A DNA stretch of 64,000 bases from Aquimarina sp. Aq78 (GCF_900299525.1 NZ_OMKA01000003.1:434001-498000); one strand, 5' to 3'. Counted from the first letter of the stretch, positions 43,712 to 53,662 are shown. The notes: generated from the sequence alone by a model not told the origin. Made by a program: numbers and translations.

Positions 43712-43978
43712 GTTGGAACTTAGAATCCTAGCTTTTTTAAGAAGAAGTAAGTAAAAAATAAACAGGTAATATGTTGCCTACAAAATATAAAGAACAGATT
43801 ATAAAAAACTCTTGAATTATTATCTATTCTAAATAAAGGCTTATCGTATGCTTTAATTCCTCTAATAAATGCAATTTTTAAAGTCACGCTATACTAATAT
43901 TGTATCATTTTGGATCATCCAAACAATTTAGAATTATTTAACATTTTATATACATATTATTTGGTACGTTTGTTTGTT

Positions 43979-44284
43979 ATGAAAATTGGGGATTTAAAAA
44001 ATTACATTACCTATATTTTTATTGTCATTTTCCTCTCTCTGAAAGTGGCAGGCTTGCATGTACTTACTCATAATGATGATGGTATAGAACATTGTGAAGT
44101 TTGCGATCTCGTTTCTATAACCAATTTTACTCCGGCTGCTGTTAATGACACCAGCCAAAACTATGTAAATAGTACTTTTGAGTTCTATACTCAAAAAAAT
44201 GTAATAAGTCACTACAACTTCGTTTATAGTAGTGATGTAAATATTACAAATCTATTTTCGAGACCTCCTCCTTTTTTAGCATAG
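43979..44284 (+). CDS. Small exported His/Cys protein before the TonB-ABC cluster
   Basis: From the preferred ATG at 43979 (MKIGDLKNYI) the protein has about 101 residues; an upstream TTG at 43910 is less likely. One hydrophobic segment (ITYIFIVIFLSLKVAGL) precedes the motif HNDDGIEHCEVCD with a CxxC pair. Similar small proteins with H-x-C-x-x-C text sit before TonB receptors in Flavobacteriia and are thought to be membrane or periplasmic metal handlers. No activity is established. It is 393 bp upstream of the ABC ATPase gene. Confidence 0.6.
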   Translation: MKIGDLKNYITYIFIVIFLSLKVAGLHVLTHNDDGIEHCEVCDLVSITNFTPAAVNDTSQNYVNSTFEFYTQKNVISHYNFVYSSDVNITNLFSRPPPFLA

Positions 44285-44677
44285 TTATTTTACTCTATTT
44301 TCATTTTTAACAATTAAACTCTTTCTTTTAAGCGATTACTCATCAGGTTTTATACTTGATATTTTTCTTAAATCAATGAGGTGAAGCTACCCATAAATGC
44401 TAATTCTCATAGCCTTAAAAGATAATTCGGTTTATGTTTTCATAAGCTTTGACTTTCTTCTGTTACTCATGTTTTTAGGGTCTAAAACTTAACGACTTCC
44501 AATTTTAAGTACTCTAATTAGACTGTAATTGTATATAACCACAAGGTTATAAACATTTGGATATAAGGAATGGCTATTCTCTTATTCAAAATCTCAGTTT
44601 AATTACTACCACTTAAGATTATACCTCTATTTATTAATACGATCTCTTTTTAGAGATACAATAATACCTTAAACACA
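44285..44677. other. Leader region of the TonB-ABC cluster
   Basis: A 393-bp gap without a gene. It holds a candidate promoter and operator at 44529-44559; otherwise no clear structure was recognised. Confidence 0.4.
44529..44559 (+). promoter_or_regulatory. Candidate promoter with internal palindrome
   Basis: TTG at 44529-44531 and AACATTTG at 44552-44559 (one mismatch to TAnnTTTG) are 20 bp apart. Between them lies ATAACC-ACAA-GGTTAT (44535-44550), a perfect 6-bp inverted repeat placed where a repressor would block transcription. Confidence 0.45.
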
Positions 44678-45373
44678 ATGCTCAGAGCAAAAAACTTGTC
44701 AAAAACCTATAACGGGAAAAAAGCATTAAACAATGTTTCTTTTCAAGTAGAACAAGGTTCTATATTCTGTCTCCTTGGTCAAAATGGGGCCGGAAAAACC
44801 ACAACTATTAATCTATTTCTTGGTTTTATAAAACCTGATAGTGGGCAAATTTTAATCGATAATGAAGAGATTGAATCCAATACTACTTCTATAAAGAAAA
44901 AAACAGCCTATATCCCAGAGACAGTTCAGCTATATGGGAATTTATCAGGAATAGAAAATTTAGATTTTTTCAGTCGTTTGGCTGGGTATAAATACCCTCA
45001 AGAAAAACTACAGGATTTTTTAACTAAAGCTGGATTACAGGAAGAAGCACATCAACAACATCTGTCTACTTATTCTAAAGGGATGCGCCAAAAAGTGGGT
45101 ATTGCGGTTGCAGTTGCAAAAAATGCTGATGTAATTTTTATGGATGAACCAACATCTGGTCTTGATCCTAAAGCATCAGCTGAATTTACTACAACTTGCA
45201 AAGAACTTGCTAAAGAAGGTAAAACCATATTCATGGCCACACATGATATATTCAACGCTGTACATGTAGGTACTACTATCGGAATCATGAAAGAAGGCTC
45301 CCTTGTTCAACAGATTAAAACAAGTGGTATTGATGCCAACCAGCTAAAAGAACTGTATTTAGAAACCATTTAA
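44678..45373 (+). CDS. ABC transporter ATP-binding protein
   Basis: The 231-residue ATPase has Walker A GQNGAGKT (34-41), a signature region STYSKGMRQK and Walker B VIFMDEPTSGLDP. It resembles the ABC-2/NosF-GldA group of ATPases that pair with membrane permeases lacking solute-binding proteins. It lies 10 bp upstream of the TonB receptor gene and in one run with two DUF3526 permease genes, whose partner it almost certainly is. The transported molecule is unknown. Confidence 0.95.
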   Translation: MLRAKNLSKTYNGKKALNNVSFQVEQGSIFCLLGQNGAGKTTTINLFLGFIKPDSGQILIDNEEIESNTTSIKKKTAYIPETVQLYGNLSGIENLDFFSRLAGYKYPQEKLQDFLTKAGLQEEAHQQHLSTYSKGMRQKVGIAVAVAKNADVIFMDEPTSGLDPKASAEFTTTCKELAKEGKTIFMATHDIFNAVHVGTTIGIMKEGSLVQQIKTSGIDANQLKELYLETI

Positions 45374-45383
45374 AAATTACCCC

Positions 45384-47885
45384 ATGAAAAAAGAAGTTTT
45401 AATTATTTTACTTGCCATTATTTGTCAGCAAAGTTTTGCTCAAATCAATATTAAAGGCAAAATCATTGACGAAAAACAAAATATCATTCCCGGTGCTACT
45501 ATTTCCTTTGATATTGAAGAAAAAAAAGAAGGAACTATTTCTAATGAAAACGGAGAATTCAACTTTATTTTGCAAAAAACAGGAACTTATGAAGTTAAGA
45601 TAAGTTATGTTGGTTTTTATGTGATCACCAAGACCTATGATTTTCTAGAAAACAAAGAGTATGATCTCGGCACGATAGCGCTAATAGAAGATGTACAACA
45701 ACTTCAAACCGTAGAAGTAGTAGGGCGTACAAAACGAGATTATAATAGTGACTATTCGTTCTCTGCTACCAAAATAGCCATTGCGAACAAAGAATTACCA
45801 CAGGCTATTGCCTCTGTAACAAAGGAACTGATTGCCGATAGGCAAGCCTTTCACTTAGCAGATGCCGTTAAAGTAGTTAGTGGTGTTAGTCCATCTAGTT
45901 TTTATAATCAGTACAATATAAGAGGTATAAGCCAAAACGAAGAAGGGCAGATCATTAATGGTATGCGTACTCGGCAGTTTTATTTCTTACAGCCACTTAC
46001 CTCGAACATAGAAAGAGTAGAAGTAATAAAAGGGCCTGCCAGTGCAACTTTTGCCAGTGTTGATCCCGGTGGAAGTATTAATATGGTTACTAAAAAACCT
46101 TTATCAGTAGATAGAAAAGAAGTGAGTTTAAGTGTGGGTAGTTTTAGTACTATGAGAGGGACTTTAGATTTTACAGGGCCACTTAACGAGTCTAAAACGT
46201 TGCTATACCGTATAAATGGAGCATACCAATCAGCACAATCTTACCGTGATTTAGTAAGTAATAAATCAATCTTACTATCACCATCGTTCAGTTATATCCC
46301 AAATAAAAAAACTGCCATCAATGTAGAGTTCATTTTCAATAACATGAATGGTAATCTAGATCGTGGACAACCTATTTTTGGAGCGATAGCCGGGCAGACA
46401 GACCTTAACAGCACACCTATAAGCCTTAATTTAGGAGCTTCTAGCGACTTTTTCAAATCGAAGGAAGTAATTATTACGGGAAATATTTCTCATAAATTCA
46501 GCCCTAATATTACTTTTAACACCTCTTATATGAAACAAACCTGGACCGAAGATTTACAGGAGCATCGTACTACAAATACATTTGCTGTAGATATTGCAAA
46601 CGAGCCTATTCCCAGTTTGGTCTCCATGCGATTTGTACAACGAAAGCAGTTTTGGAGCATTGATAATGTAAACAGCTATTTCAATTTTGATTTCAAAACG
46701 GGGTCGATAGATCACAAATTATTGGTCGGATATGATTTGCACTACTGGAAAAAACTTAAAGGAGGCGGTCAAAACTCAGCAAGAGGTTATTTATTAAATG
46801 ATGGTAGTGTCACCAGGTCTTTTGATCTAGCAAATGCATCAGATTATCAAACCATTACTATGGGGGATCGTACATTGCCCAAACCCAATGTCAATCATTT
46901 TGATTTGGCAAACCCATCATACACGATACAGAATATTCAAGATTATACGATTAACTCACGTATCGCAGTTCCTTCTGCATTAACCATGAGTAATGCCGTC
47001 TATATTCAGGAGCAGTTGAAATGGAACAAGTTCTCTTTATTATTGAGTTTAAGAAATGAGTGGTTCGAAGACATAACCAATTATAAAACAACTAATGAAT
47101 CTTCTTTCACAAACCAAAGACTCCTTCCTAGAATCGGTATAACCTATGCTGTAAATAATAATATTAACGTATATGGAACTTATTTAGAGGGTTTCCAACC
47201 TCAATCTAACACTGTTACCTTACTACCAAGTACAGGTCAGTTTTTTTGGGCTGACGAATCTGCTTCACGATTCAAGCCTTTAATTTCCGATTTAAAAGAA
47301 ATAGGGGTGAAAGCTGATTTGTTTAATAAAAAGATAACAATGAACATGGCTTTCTACGAAATTAATCAGAAAAACATTCTAATGAGTGCCAATGACCCTT
47401 CTCAACCAGATTTGTTGGTACAACGTGGAGCCGACCGTAGTAGAGGATTTGAATGGGATATGGCAGGCTACTTACTACCCAATTGGCAAATAAACGCTTC
47501 TTACAGTTATATCGATGCCATTATTGTAACTGATGCTGATGCTACTTTGAACGGTGCCAGAAAAGAGAACGTACCAAAACATAGTGCAAATCTGTGGACA
47601 CGTTACAATTTCGACAATGGGTCTATATTAAGAGATTTGGGTATTGGGTTTGGCGTACAACATCAAGGAAGTAAAGTCCCTTGGTTTACACGTGATTTTG
47701 AAGTACCAGCCTCTACCATTTTTGATGCAGCACTGTATTATACTCCTACTAAAAGTAATCTACAGGTAGCGGTAAATGTGGGTAATTTATTTGATACAAC
47801 ATATTGGTTGGGTGCACAAACATACACGCGTTTGTTTCCTGGAGCTCCTAGAAATATAACACTTACAACAACCTATAAATTTTAA
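45384..47885 (+). CDS. TonB-dependent siderophore-type receptor
   Basis: The 833-residue outer-membrane protein has a signal peptide (SFAQ, about residue 20), a carboxypeptidase-regulatory-like domain (about 22-105), a plug (about 130-240; YNIRGISQNEEGQIINGMRT, IERVEVIKGPASATF) and a 22-strand barrel ending in aromatic TTYKF. The plug wording is of the ferrichrome/siderophore group. It takes up a large ligand using TonB energy. It lies between the ABC ATPase and permeases in an operon (gaps 10 and 4 bp), suggesting one transport route. Confidence 0.95.
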   Translation: MKKEVLIILLAIICQQSFAQINIKGKIIDEKQNIIPGATISFDIEEKKEGTISNENGEFNFILQKTGTYEVKISYVGFYVITKTYDFLENKEYDLGTIALIEDVQQLQTVEVVGRTKRDYNSDYSFSATKIAIANKELPQAIASVTKELIADRQAFHLADAVKVVSGVSPSSFYNQYNIRGISQNEEGQIINGMRTRQFYFLQPLTSNIERVEVIKGPASATFASVDPGGSINMVTKKPLSVDRKEVSLSVGSFSTMRGTLDFTGPLNESKTLLYRINGAYQSAQSYRDLVSNKSILLSPSFSYIPNKKTAINVEFIFNNMNGNLDRGQPIFGAIAGQTDLNSTPISLNLGASSDFFKSKEVIITGNISHKFSPNITFNTSYMKQTWTEDLQEHRTTNTFAVDIANEPIPSLVSMRFVQRKQFWSIDNVNSYFNFDFKTGSIDHKLLVGYDLHYWKKLKGGGQNSARGYLLNDGSVTRSFDLANASDYQTITMGDRTLPKPNVNHFDLANPSYTIQNIQDYTINSRIAVPSALTMSNAVYIQEQLKWNKFSLLLSLRNEWFEDITNYKTTNESSFTNQRLLPRIGITYAVNNNINVYGTYLEGFQPQSNTVTLLPSTGQFFWADESASRFKPLISDLKEIGVKADLFNKKITMNMAFYEINQKNILMSANDPSQPDLLVQRGADRSRGFEWDMAGYLLPNWQINASYSYIDAIIVTDADATLNGARKENVPKHSANLWTRYNFDNGSILRDLGIGFGVQHQGSKVPWFTRDFEVPASTIFDAALYYTPTKSNLQVAVNVGNLFDTTYWLGAQTYTRLFPGAPRNITLTTTYKF

Positions 47886-47889
47886 ATAT

Positions 47890-49329
47890 ATGAGAAGGTC
47901 TATAATCATATTATTTGCCAAACAATTATGGCAAACCACTTTTAGATCCAAAGTATTACATGTTACTATGATTTTGGTGACTGTTTTAATTGCATTTGCT
48001 GCCTATAGCGGATGGGATAATTATAATACTCAAAACCATATTCGAAATTTTTATCAGGAAGAAGCCAGGCATAGCTGGGAGAGTAACCCAGATAAACACC
48101 CGCATCGTATGGCGCACTACGGATCCTTTGCTTTTCGTCTAAAACACAAACTAAGTCTGTTTGATTTTGGAATGGAAAACTATACAGGGAATGCTGTTTT
48201 TTTAGAAGCTCATAAACAAAATACCATAAATTTCTCAGAAGCAAGCCTATCTACAGGCTTGCTTCGCTTTGGAGAAGTAAGTTTGGCTATGTTGTTAAAA
48301 ATCATTTTCCCATTACTCATTTTTTATTTAGGCTTTGGAGCTTTAGCTAGTGAAAGAGAAAATAACATCTTAAAAATAATGATCAATCAAGGGGCCACTT
48401 GGAGAGAAATATTTTTCGGTAAATCTCTTGGGTTAATGAGTCTTGCCATGTTTTTCTTTATTCCAGTAATTATCATCACTCTATTATTTATGATTTTTGC
48501 AGAAGGCACCCCCATAACTTCTTCTGAAATAACAAGATACCTTATACTAGTATTGAGTTATGTACTTTTTTTTGGTATCATTAGCAGTATAACCATTCTG
48601 GTTTCTGCCATAAGTAAAACTGCCAAAGATTCTTTAATAAGGCTCTTAGGAATCTGGCTATTCTTTATCATTATACTTCCTAAAACACTTCAAGCTTTTG
48701 GGCATTACCTTTACCCTACTCCTTCAAAAATAGAGTTCGAATCTATTGTAGAAAACGATTTGATAAAAGAAGGAGATAGTCACAATCCAGATGATATTCA
48801 TTATAAAGCAATTAAAGATTCTGTACTTCTGGCAAATAATGTTGAATCTGTAGACCAATTACCTTTTAACTACGGAGGTTTTATCATGAGTCAAAGTGAA
48901 AAAATCAGCGCTTCAATTTATAATCAACATTTAAATAATTTATTAGCTACATATAAAAGTCAAAATGCCATCGAAAGGCTTTCTGCTTTACTTAATCCAT
49001 ATACAGCAATAAAACATATTTCTATGGCTTTTTCGGGGACCGATTTTGCGTCCTATATTCATTTTCAGCATCAGGCAGAACGTTATCGTTATCAACTTGC
49101 ACAAGAAATGAATTCGTTACAAATGAAACTCATTTCAAACAAAAAAACAGGCACCTCTAATAGTATAGATAAGAGTCATTGGGAAGCGTTTCCCGATTTC
49201 GAATATGATCATTTGTCTACCATATCTATTCTGAAAAACGAAGCTTTGTCTATTTTCTCGTTGATTCTTTGGAGTATTCTCTCTGTCATAATCGTAAGAA
49301 GTTTATCTAAAAAAACAAAAGTCATATAA
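47890..49329 (+). CDS. ABC-2 type permease, DUF3526 family
   Basis: The 479-residue membrane protein has an N-terminal anchor (MILVTVLIAFAAYSGW), a large periplasmic loop, and four or more membrane segments that include FPLLIFYLGFGALASERENNILKIM. This is the DUF3526 arrangement of NosY-like permeases. With the neighbouring permease it may form a heterodimer with the ATPase at 44678. It starts 4 bp after the receptor gene. Direction of transport is not determined by sequence. Confidence 0.87.
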   Translation: MRRSIIILFAKQLWQTTFRSKVLHVTMILVTVLIAFAAYSGWDNYNTQNHIRNFYQEEARHSWESNPDKHPHRMAHYGSFAFRLKHKLSLFDFGMENYTGNAVFLEAHKQNTINFSEASLSTGLLRFGEVSLAMLLKIIFPLLIFYLGFGALASERENNILKIMINQGATWREIFFGKSLGLMSLAMFFFIPVIIITLLFMIFAEGTPITSSEITRYLILVLSYVLFFGIISSITILVSAISKTAKDSLIRLLGIWLFFIIILPKTLQAFGHYLYPTPSKIEFESIVENDLIKEGDSHNPDDIHYKAIKDSVLLANNVESVDQLPFNYGGFIMSQSEKISASIYNQHLNNLLATYKSQNAIERLSALLNPYTAIKHISMAFSGTDFASYIHFQHQAERYRYQLAQEMNSLQMKLISNKKTGTSNSIDKSHWEAFPDFEYDHLSTISILKNEALSIFSLILWSILSVIIVRSLSKKTKVI

Positions 49330-49331
49330 CT

Positions 49332-50672
49332 ATGTATTCCATATTATTTAAATCGTTTATTCGAACCAAAATAGCAGCTATTTCTCTTGTGCTTCTTCTA
49401 GGGGTAGGTATAATAAGTATTTTCATCGGAAAGCAATTTACCCAAAAGCAAGAAAAAGCAATTATTGAAGCCGAGTCATTTCAAGAAGAGAGTATTAAAC
49501 GAAATGTAAAATATCATAATGATGACCTGGGTCTATTACTTTATTATTTACGTTTTTCTCTAGTCAAGAAATCAAATAGTTTAACAGGACTTTCTATTGG
49601 TCAACGTGATATAAACCCATCGATATTAGCTGTAACCATACGAGGTCTTGAAGGGCAAAAATATGATACCGATTTTGAGAATCCATCTCTTTTACTATCT
49701 GGAAATTTAGATCTTGGTTTTGTAATCATCTACTTGTTTCCGTTACTACTTATCGCATTAACATTTAATTTGTATTCTGAAGAAAAAGAAGCTGAAACAT
49801 GGCGATTGGTATCCGCTCAGACCTCTTCTCCTATTAAGTTTTTATTTAAAAAATTATCTGTAAGAGTATTTTTTCTATACACAGTATTAACTATACTTTT
49901 TTTATTGGCTATTATTATTTTACAACTACCAATTAACGAAGCTCTTATCGCTTTTATAATTGTAAGTATTTTGTATTTGGCATTTTGGACTTCTTTATGT
50001 TTTATCATTATTTCTTTCCGAAAAAATTCGAGTTTTAATGCATTAACATTGATATCTTTATGGATACTACTTACCATATTACTTCCTGCCTCGGTAAACA
50101 ATTATGTCATCAATACATATCCTGTACCAGAAACACTAAAAACTATGGTAGAACAACGAGATGGGTATCATAAAAAATGGGATATGGCAAAAGAGGTTAC
50201 TATGGACAAATTTTTTGCTCATTATCCACAGTATAAAAAATATCCTGTTCCCGAAGACAAATTTAGCTGGCTCTGGTATTATGGAATGCAACAGATGGGT
50301 GATGACGAATCACTAGAATCCAGTAAAACAATGAAGGAAAAAATAAAACTAAGAGAAAACGTAAGTCAGGCAATATCCCTTGCAATACCTACGATGCATG
50401 TTCAATTAACCTTTAATCAAATTGCGCAATCCGACTTAAATAACCATCTACTTTTTTTAGATCATCTAGATAAGTACCATGAAGAGTTAAGGCTATATTT
50501 CTATCCCAAAATATTCGAAAATTATCCGGTTAAAAATGAAAATTGGAAGGAATTCAAACCAAAATACGCATCTATTTCACATACCATTAATTGGGTTAAT
50601 TCTATGCTTCCATTAGTGTTAATTACGATAATTATTTCGTTAGTAAGTTTTTTTAATTTGAGGAAAATCTAA
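49332..50672 (+). CDS. ABC-2 type permease, DUF3526 family
   Basis: The 446-residue protein is a second DUF3526 permease with the same plan: an N-terminal segment (IAAISLVLLLGVGIISIFIG), a large extracytoplasmic loop, and FPLLLIALTFNLYSEEKEAETWRLV before four more membrane segments. It starts 2 bp after the first permease gene, so the two are translated together, probably as two halves of one transporter. A 15-bp hairpin terminator at 50739-50770 closes the cluster. Confidence 0.87.
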   Translation: MYSILFKSFIRTKIAAISLVLLLGVGIISIFIGKQFTQKQEKAIIEAESFQEESIKRNVKYHNDDLGLLLYYLRFSLVKKSNSLTGLSIGQRDINPSILAVTIRGLEGQKYDTDFENPSLLLSGNLDLGFVIIYLFPLLLIALTFNLYSEEKEAETWRLVSAQTSSPIKFLFKKLSVRVFFLYTVLTILFLLAIIILQLPINEALIAFIIVSILYLAFWTSLCFIIISFRKNSSFNALTLISLWILLTILLPASVNNYVINTYPVPETLKTMVEQRDGYHKKWDMAKEVTMDKFFAHYPQYKKYPVPEDKFSWLWYYGMQQMGDDESLESSKTMKEKIKLRENVSQAISLAIPTMHVQLTFNQIAQSDLNNHLLFLDHLDKYHEELRLYFYPKIFENYPVKNENWKEFKPKYASISHTINWVNSMLPLVLITIIISLVSFFNLRKI

Positions 50673-50738
50673 CATAAGCATAGGTACAGCATATAAAATG
50701 TACTTCTATTCTTTTACATACCAGTATCTCTTCAAACA

Positions 50739-50775
50739 TAAAGTTCAATCACATTTGTGATTGAACTTTATTATT
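50739..50775 (+). terminator. Terminator of the TonB-ABC cluster
   Basis: Perfect 15-bp arms (TAAAGTTCAATCACA at 50739-50753, complement at 50756-50770) with loop TT, followed by TTATTC. It lies 66 bp after the last permease stop. Confidence 0.75.
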
Positions 50776-50779
50776 CGTT

Positions 50780-50796
50780 TTGCCTTTTATCAAGAA
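50780..50796. repeat. 17-bp direct repeat, copy 1
   Basis: TTGCCTTTTATCAAGAA recurs exactly at 53646-53662 in the same orientation, bracketing the AraC and alpha/beta hydrolase genes. Possibly chance, possibly a duplication scar. Confidence 0.4.
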
Positions 50797-50824
50797 ATGC
50801 CAAAGAAAAAAAACTTAGTTTCTG

Positions 50825-50832
50825 TATTTTTG
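50825..50832 (+). promoter_or_regulatory. Candidate -7 box of AraC gene
   Basis: TATTTTTG fits TAnnTTTG and lies 21 bp before the start codon. No TTG lies at the expected -33 spacing. Confidence 0.4.
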
Positions 50833-50853
50833 ACTTTGCTTTAGTAATAAAAA

Positions 50854-51954
50854 ATGATATACATAGCAGGTATTAGTATTGCTTTATTTATTTCGGCATT
50901 ACTTCTTAATAAAAAGAATAAATCAAGATCAGATATGATTCTTTTGGGATGGATGATCTTGATCGCGGTTCATTTATATCTTTTTCATCTTAATTTCACA
51001 GAGCACATTTATCAATCTCCTCACCTATTAGGGTTACATTTTCCCCTTCCTTTATTTCATGGTATATTTCTATATTACTATGTATCTGCTGTTACCAATC
51101 AATTTCCAAAAAAGAATTGGTATGTTCTATTGCATTTAACTCCGATTATTTTGTCGTATCTCTATTTGATTCCGTTTTTTCTTCTTTCGGGTGCACAAAA
51201 AATAGAAGTGTTTGAAAATGAAGGTAAGGGTTATGAAACATTTATGGCTATAGGCATATCACTAATTTATATATCGGGTATCATCTATGTACTATGGTCT
51301 AGTATTTTATTAAAAAGGCATAAAAAAAATATTCTGGTGCAGTTTTCTAATATCGAAGAGATTGACTTAAAATGGTTGCGATTTTTGATATATGGTCTAG
51401 GAATAATATGGAGTATCCTGATTTTCTCAAATAATGATATTTATATCTTCATGGGAGTTTCTGTTTTTGTGATTTTAATTGGTTTTTTTGGAATACAACA
51501 AAAAGATATTTTTAGTACTCAAGATTTGGTATTAAAAAGAAATCAAAGAAGGGTATCTAAAAAAGAAAATAAAAAAACAAAATATATAAAATCTGGTCTT
51601 ACCGATGAATTAGCCGAAGATACATACAAGAATCTAATGTTATTAATGACCAAAGAAGAGTGTTACAAAGAAAACAACCTTTCATTGAATGACCTGGCCT
51701 CTAAACTGAACATACACCCTAATTACTTATCCGAGATAATTAATAAAAAGGAGGAAAGGAATTTTTATGATTTCATCAATGATTTTCGAGTAGAAGAATT
51801 TAAGAGGTTGATTAATATTCCTGAAAATCAACAATTCACATTATTAGCTCTAGCATATGATTGTGGATTTAATTCTAAATCATCATTCAACCGGTATTTT
51901 AAAAAACATACCGGAAAAACACCTTCAGAATACCTCAAATCGGTTGTAAAATAA
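50854..51954 (+). CDS. Membrane-bound AraC family regulator
   Basis: The 366-residue protein has about seven membrane segments (1-215) followed by a charged linker and an AraC domain (about 255-366; SLNDLASKLNIHPNYLSEI and LALAYDCGFNSKSSFNRYFKKHTGKTPSEY). It shares its architecture with 28186-29367 and 38497-39630. It lies between the TonB-ABC cluster and the alpha/beta hydrolase gene at 52079; either could be its target. Confidence 0.92.
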   Translation: MIYIAGISIALFISALLLNKKNKSRSDMILLGWMILIAVHLYLFHLNFTEHIYQSPHLLGLHFPLPLFHGIFLYYYVSAVTNQFPKKNWYVLLHLTPIILSYLYLIPFFLLSGAQKIEVFENEGKGYETFMAIGISLIYISGIIYVLWSSILLKRHKKNILVQFSNIEEIDLKWLRFLIYGLGIIWSILIFSNNDIYIFMGVSVFVILIGFFGIQQKDIFSTQDLVLKRNQRRVSKKENKKTKYIKSGLTDELAEDTYKNLMLLMTKEECYKENNLSLNDLASKLNIHPNYLSEIINKKEERNFYDFINDFRVEEFKRLINIPENQQFTLLALAYDCGFNSKSSFNRYFKKHTGKTPSEYLKSVVK

Positions 51955-52010
51955 CTATAGCGCCCATCTTTCTTAAATACCTTAAAGAAAAACAAGTGTC
52001 AGATTACAAG

Positions 52011-52046
52011 TTGAAACGTGATACTGTTTTGATACTTATATGTTTG
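52011..52046 (+). promoter_or_regulatory. Candidate promoter of alpha/beta hydrolase gene
   Basis: A perfect TATGTTTG -7 box at 52039-52046 lies 32 bp before the ATG. The nearest TTG, at 52011-52013, is 25 bp upstream, slightly long. Confidence 0.5.
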
Positions 52047-52078
52047 CCTTAAAAATTTAATTAAGCAAGCTTTTGTAA

Positions 52079-53626
52079 ATGAAAACCTATAACATTATCC
52101 AAACGATCATCATTACGTTATTAAGTAGTATTCTTCTTTCCTCTTGTGCTTCTAAAATTCCGGTTTTTGTTAAAAGCAAAGCTTTGAAAGAAGGTGATAT
52201 TATAATAAAACGAGGGACATTTAAAAATAAGAATACTAAAAAATACCCAAAGAAAATTAAGGCCGATTACTTTTCATTAGCCGTCAAAGAAAATCGAAAT
52301 AATCCCAATAGCCGTATCATTACTATACCAGTAATTAAATTACATTCTACAAGTAATAAACCAAAAGAACCCATTTTTTTATTGGCCGGAGGTCCGGGAG
52401 CTTCAAACATATGGAAAAACCCAAGATTATGGTTACTTGACAATCATGATATAGTTATGGTTGGATATCGTGGGGTTGATGGCTCTGTGCAACTTGATTC
52501 TGAAACATTTGAAAAAGCACTGATACATCATACAAAGGTTTTTTCTCCTGAACACCTAAAAAAATTAGGTGGTGTTTTAAAAAATCAATTAAAACAGTAT
52601 AAGAAAAACGGTGTTGATATTAATGGCTATACCATGATCGAAGTTATAGATGATATTGAACTTGCCAAAAACAAACTAGGCTATGACAAAATAAACCTAT
52701 TTGGCGCTAGTTATGGAACACGATTAGCATATATATACGGATTAAGATACCCAAATAGCATTTATAGAAGTGCAATTGGGGGTATAAACCCTCCAGGGCA
52801 TTTTGCCTGGGATCCACAAGAAATAGATAATGTTCTTGTTAAATATGGCGAATTGTGGAAAAAAGATCCTTCGAACCTTAAAAGATCACCCGACATAATC
52901 CGGACCATCCAAAATGTATTTTCTGAGTTACCAGTAAAATGGAAAAAAATTAATATTGATCCAGGAAAAGTAAGGGTAACCATGTTTAGTATGCTATACA
53001 CAACAGCAGGAACAGCACAAGTATTTGATGCATTTATTGCTGCAGAGGGAGGAGATTTTAGTGGGTTAGCTTTTTTGGTTATGATGTATGATCTTCTACC
53101 TAATGTAAAAAAACTTTATTGGGGAGAATTTCTTGCAAAATCCATCACCGCTGATTACCAATCAGAAAGAAATTATACTACTGCAATGGATTCTAAAAGC
53201 AATTTACTTGGTGCTCCTCTATCAAAACTATTTGAAATAATCAATTATTCTGAATGGAATGTACAAATGATTCCTAAACAATATAGAACATTCGAAACTT
53301 CCTATGTAAATACTTTACTAGTCAATGGAAATCTGGATGTAAGTTCTCCCATAGAAAACGCAAAAGAATTAATTGACTATTTACCTAACGGACATTTGGT
53401 CGTTATTACAGATAGTGGACATCATGATTTTTATGAAAAACAAGAAGAAGTCGTAAACACTATGATTAAGAAATTCTATTTAACAGGGCAGGTACATGAC
53501 GAAAGAATTAAACACATTTCTGTAGATCTTGGAAAACCAAAACAAAGTCTACAGAAATTAGGAAAATCATCTTACACTTTAAAAAAATTAGGTCTGTTAA
53601 AAGTAATCGTAAAATTATTCATGTAA
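52079..53626 (+). CDS. Alpha/beta hydrolase (prolyl-aminopeptidase/TAP-like), lipoprotein
   Basis: The 515-residue protein has a lipoprotein signal (LLSSC) and an alpha/beta hydrolase core: oxyanion stretch FLLAGGPGASN, nucleophile elbow GASYGTR, acid in VNGNLDVSSP and His in DSGHHDFYE. The C-terminal portion resembles the TAP-like cap of secreted peptidases (tripeptidyl aminopeptidase type). It may cleave short peptides in the periplasm. It has its own promoter and lies between an AraC and a Crp/Fnr gene. Confidence 0.88.
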   Translation: MKTYNIIQTIIITLLSSILLSSCASKIPVFVKSKALKEGDIIIKRGTFKNKNTKKYPKKIKADYFSLAVKENRNNPNSRIITIPVIKLHSTSNKPKEPIFLLAGGPGASNIWKNPRLWLLDNHDIVMVGYRGVDGSVQLDSETFEKALIHHTKVFSPEHLKKLGGVLKNQLKQYKKNGVDINGYTMIEVIDDIELAKNKLGYDKINLFGASYGTRLAYIYGLRYPNSIYRSAIGGINPPGHFAWDPQEIDNVLVKYGELWKKDPSNLKRSPDIIRTIQNVFSELPVKWKKINIDPGKVRVTMFSMLYTTAGTAQVFDAFIAAEGGDFSGLAFLVMMYDLLPNVKKLYWGEFLAKSITADYQSERNYTTAMDSKSNLLGAPLSKLFEIINYSEWNVQMIPKQYRTFETSYVNTLLVNGNLDVSSPIENAKELIDYLPNGHLVVITDSGHHDFYEKQEEVVNTMIKKFYLTGQVHDERIKHISVDLGKPKQSLQKLGKSSYTLKKLGLLKVIVKLFM

Positions 53627-53645
53627 TGCCAACATTAATAATTTC

Positions 53646-53662
53646 TTGCCTTTTATCAAGAA
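53646..53662. repeat. 17-bp direct repeat, copy 2
   Basis: Exact second copy of 50780-50796, 20 bp after the hydrolase stop. The rest of the gap to 53868 shows no gene. Confidence 0.4.
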
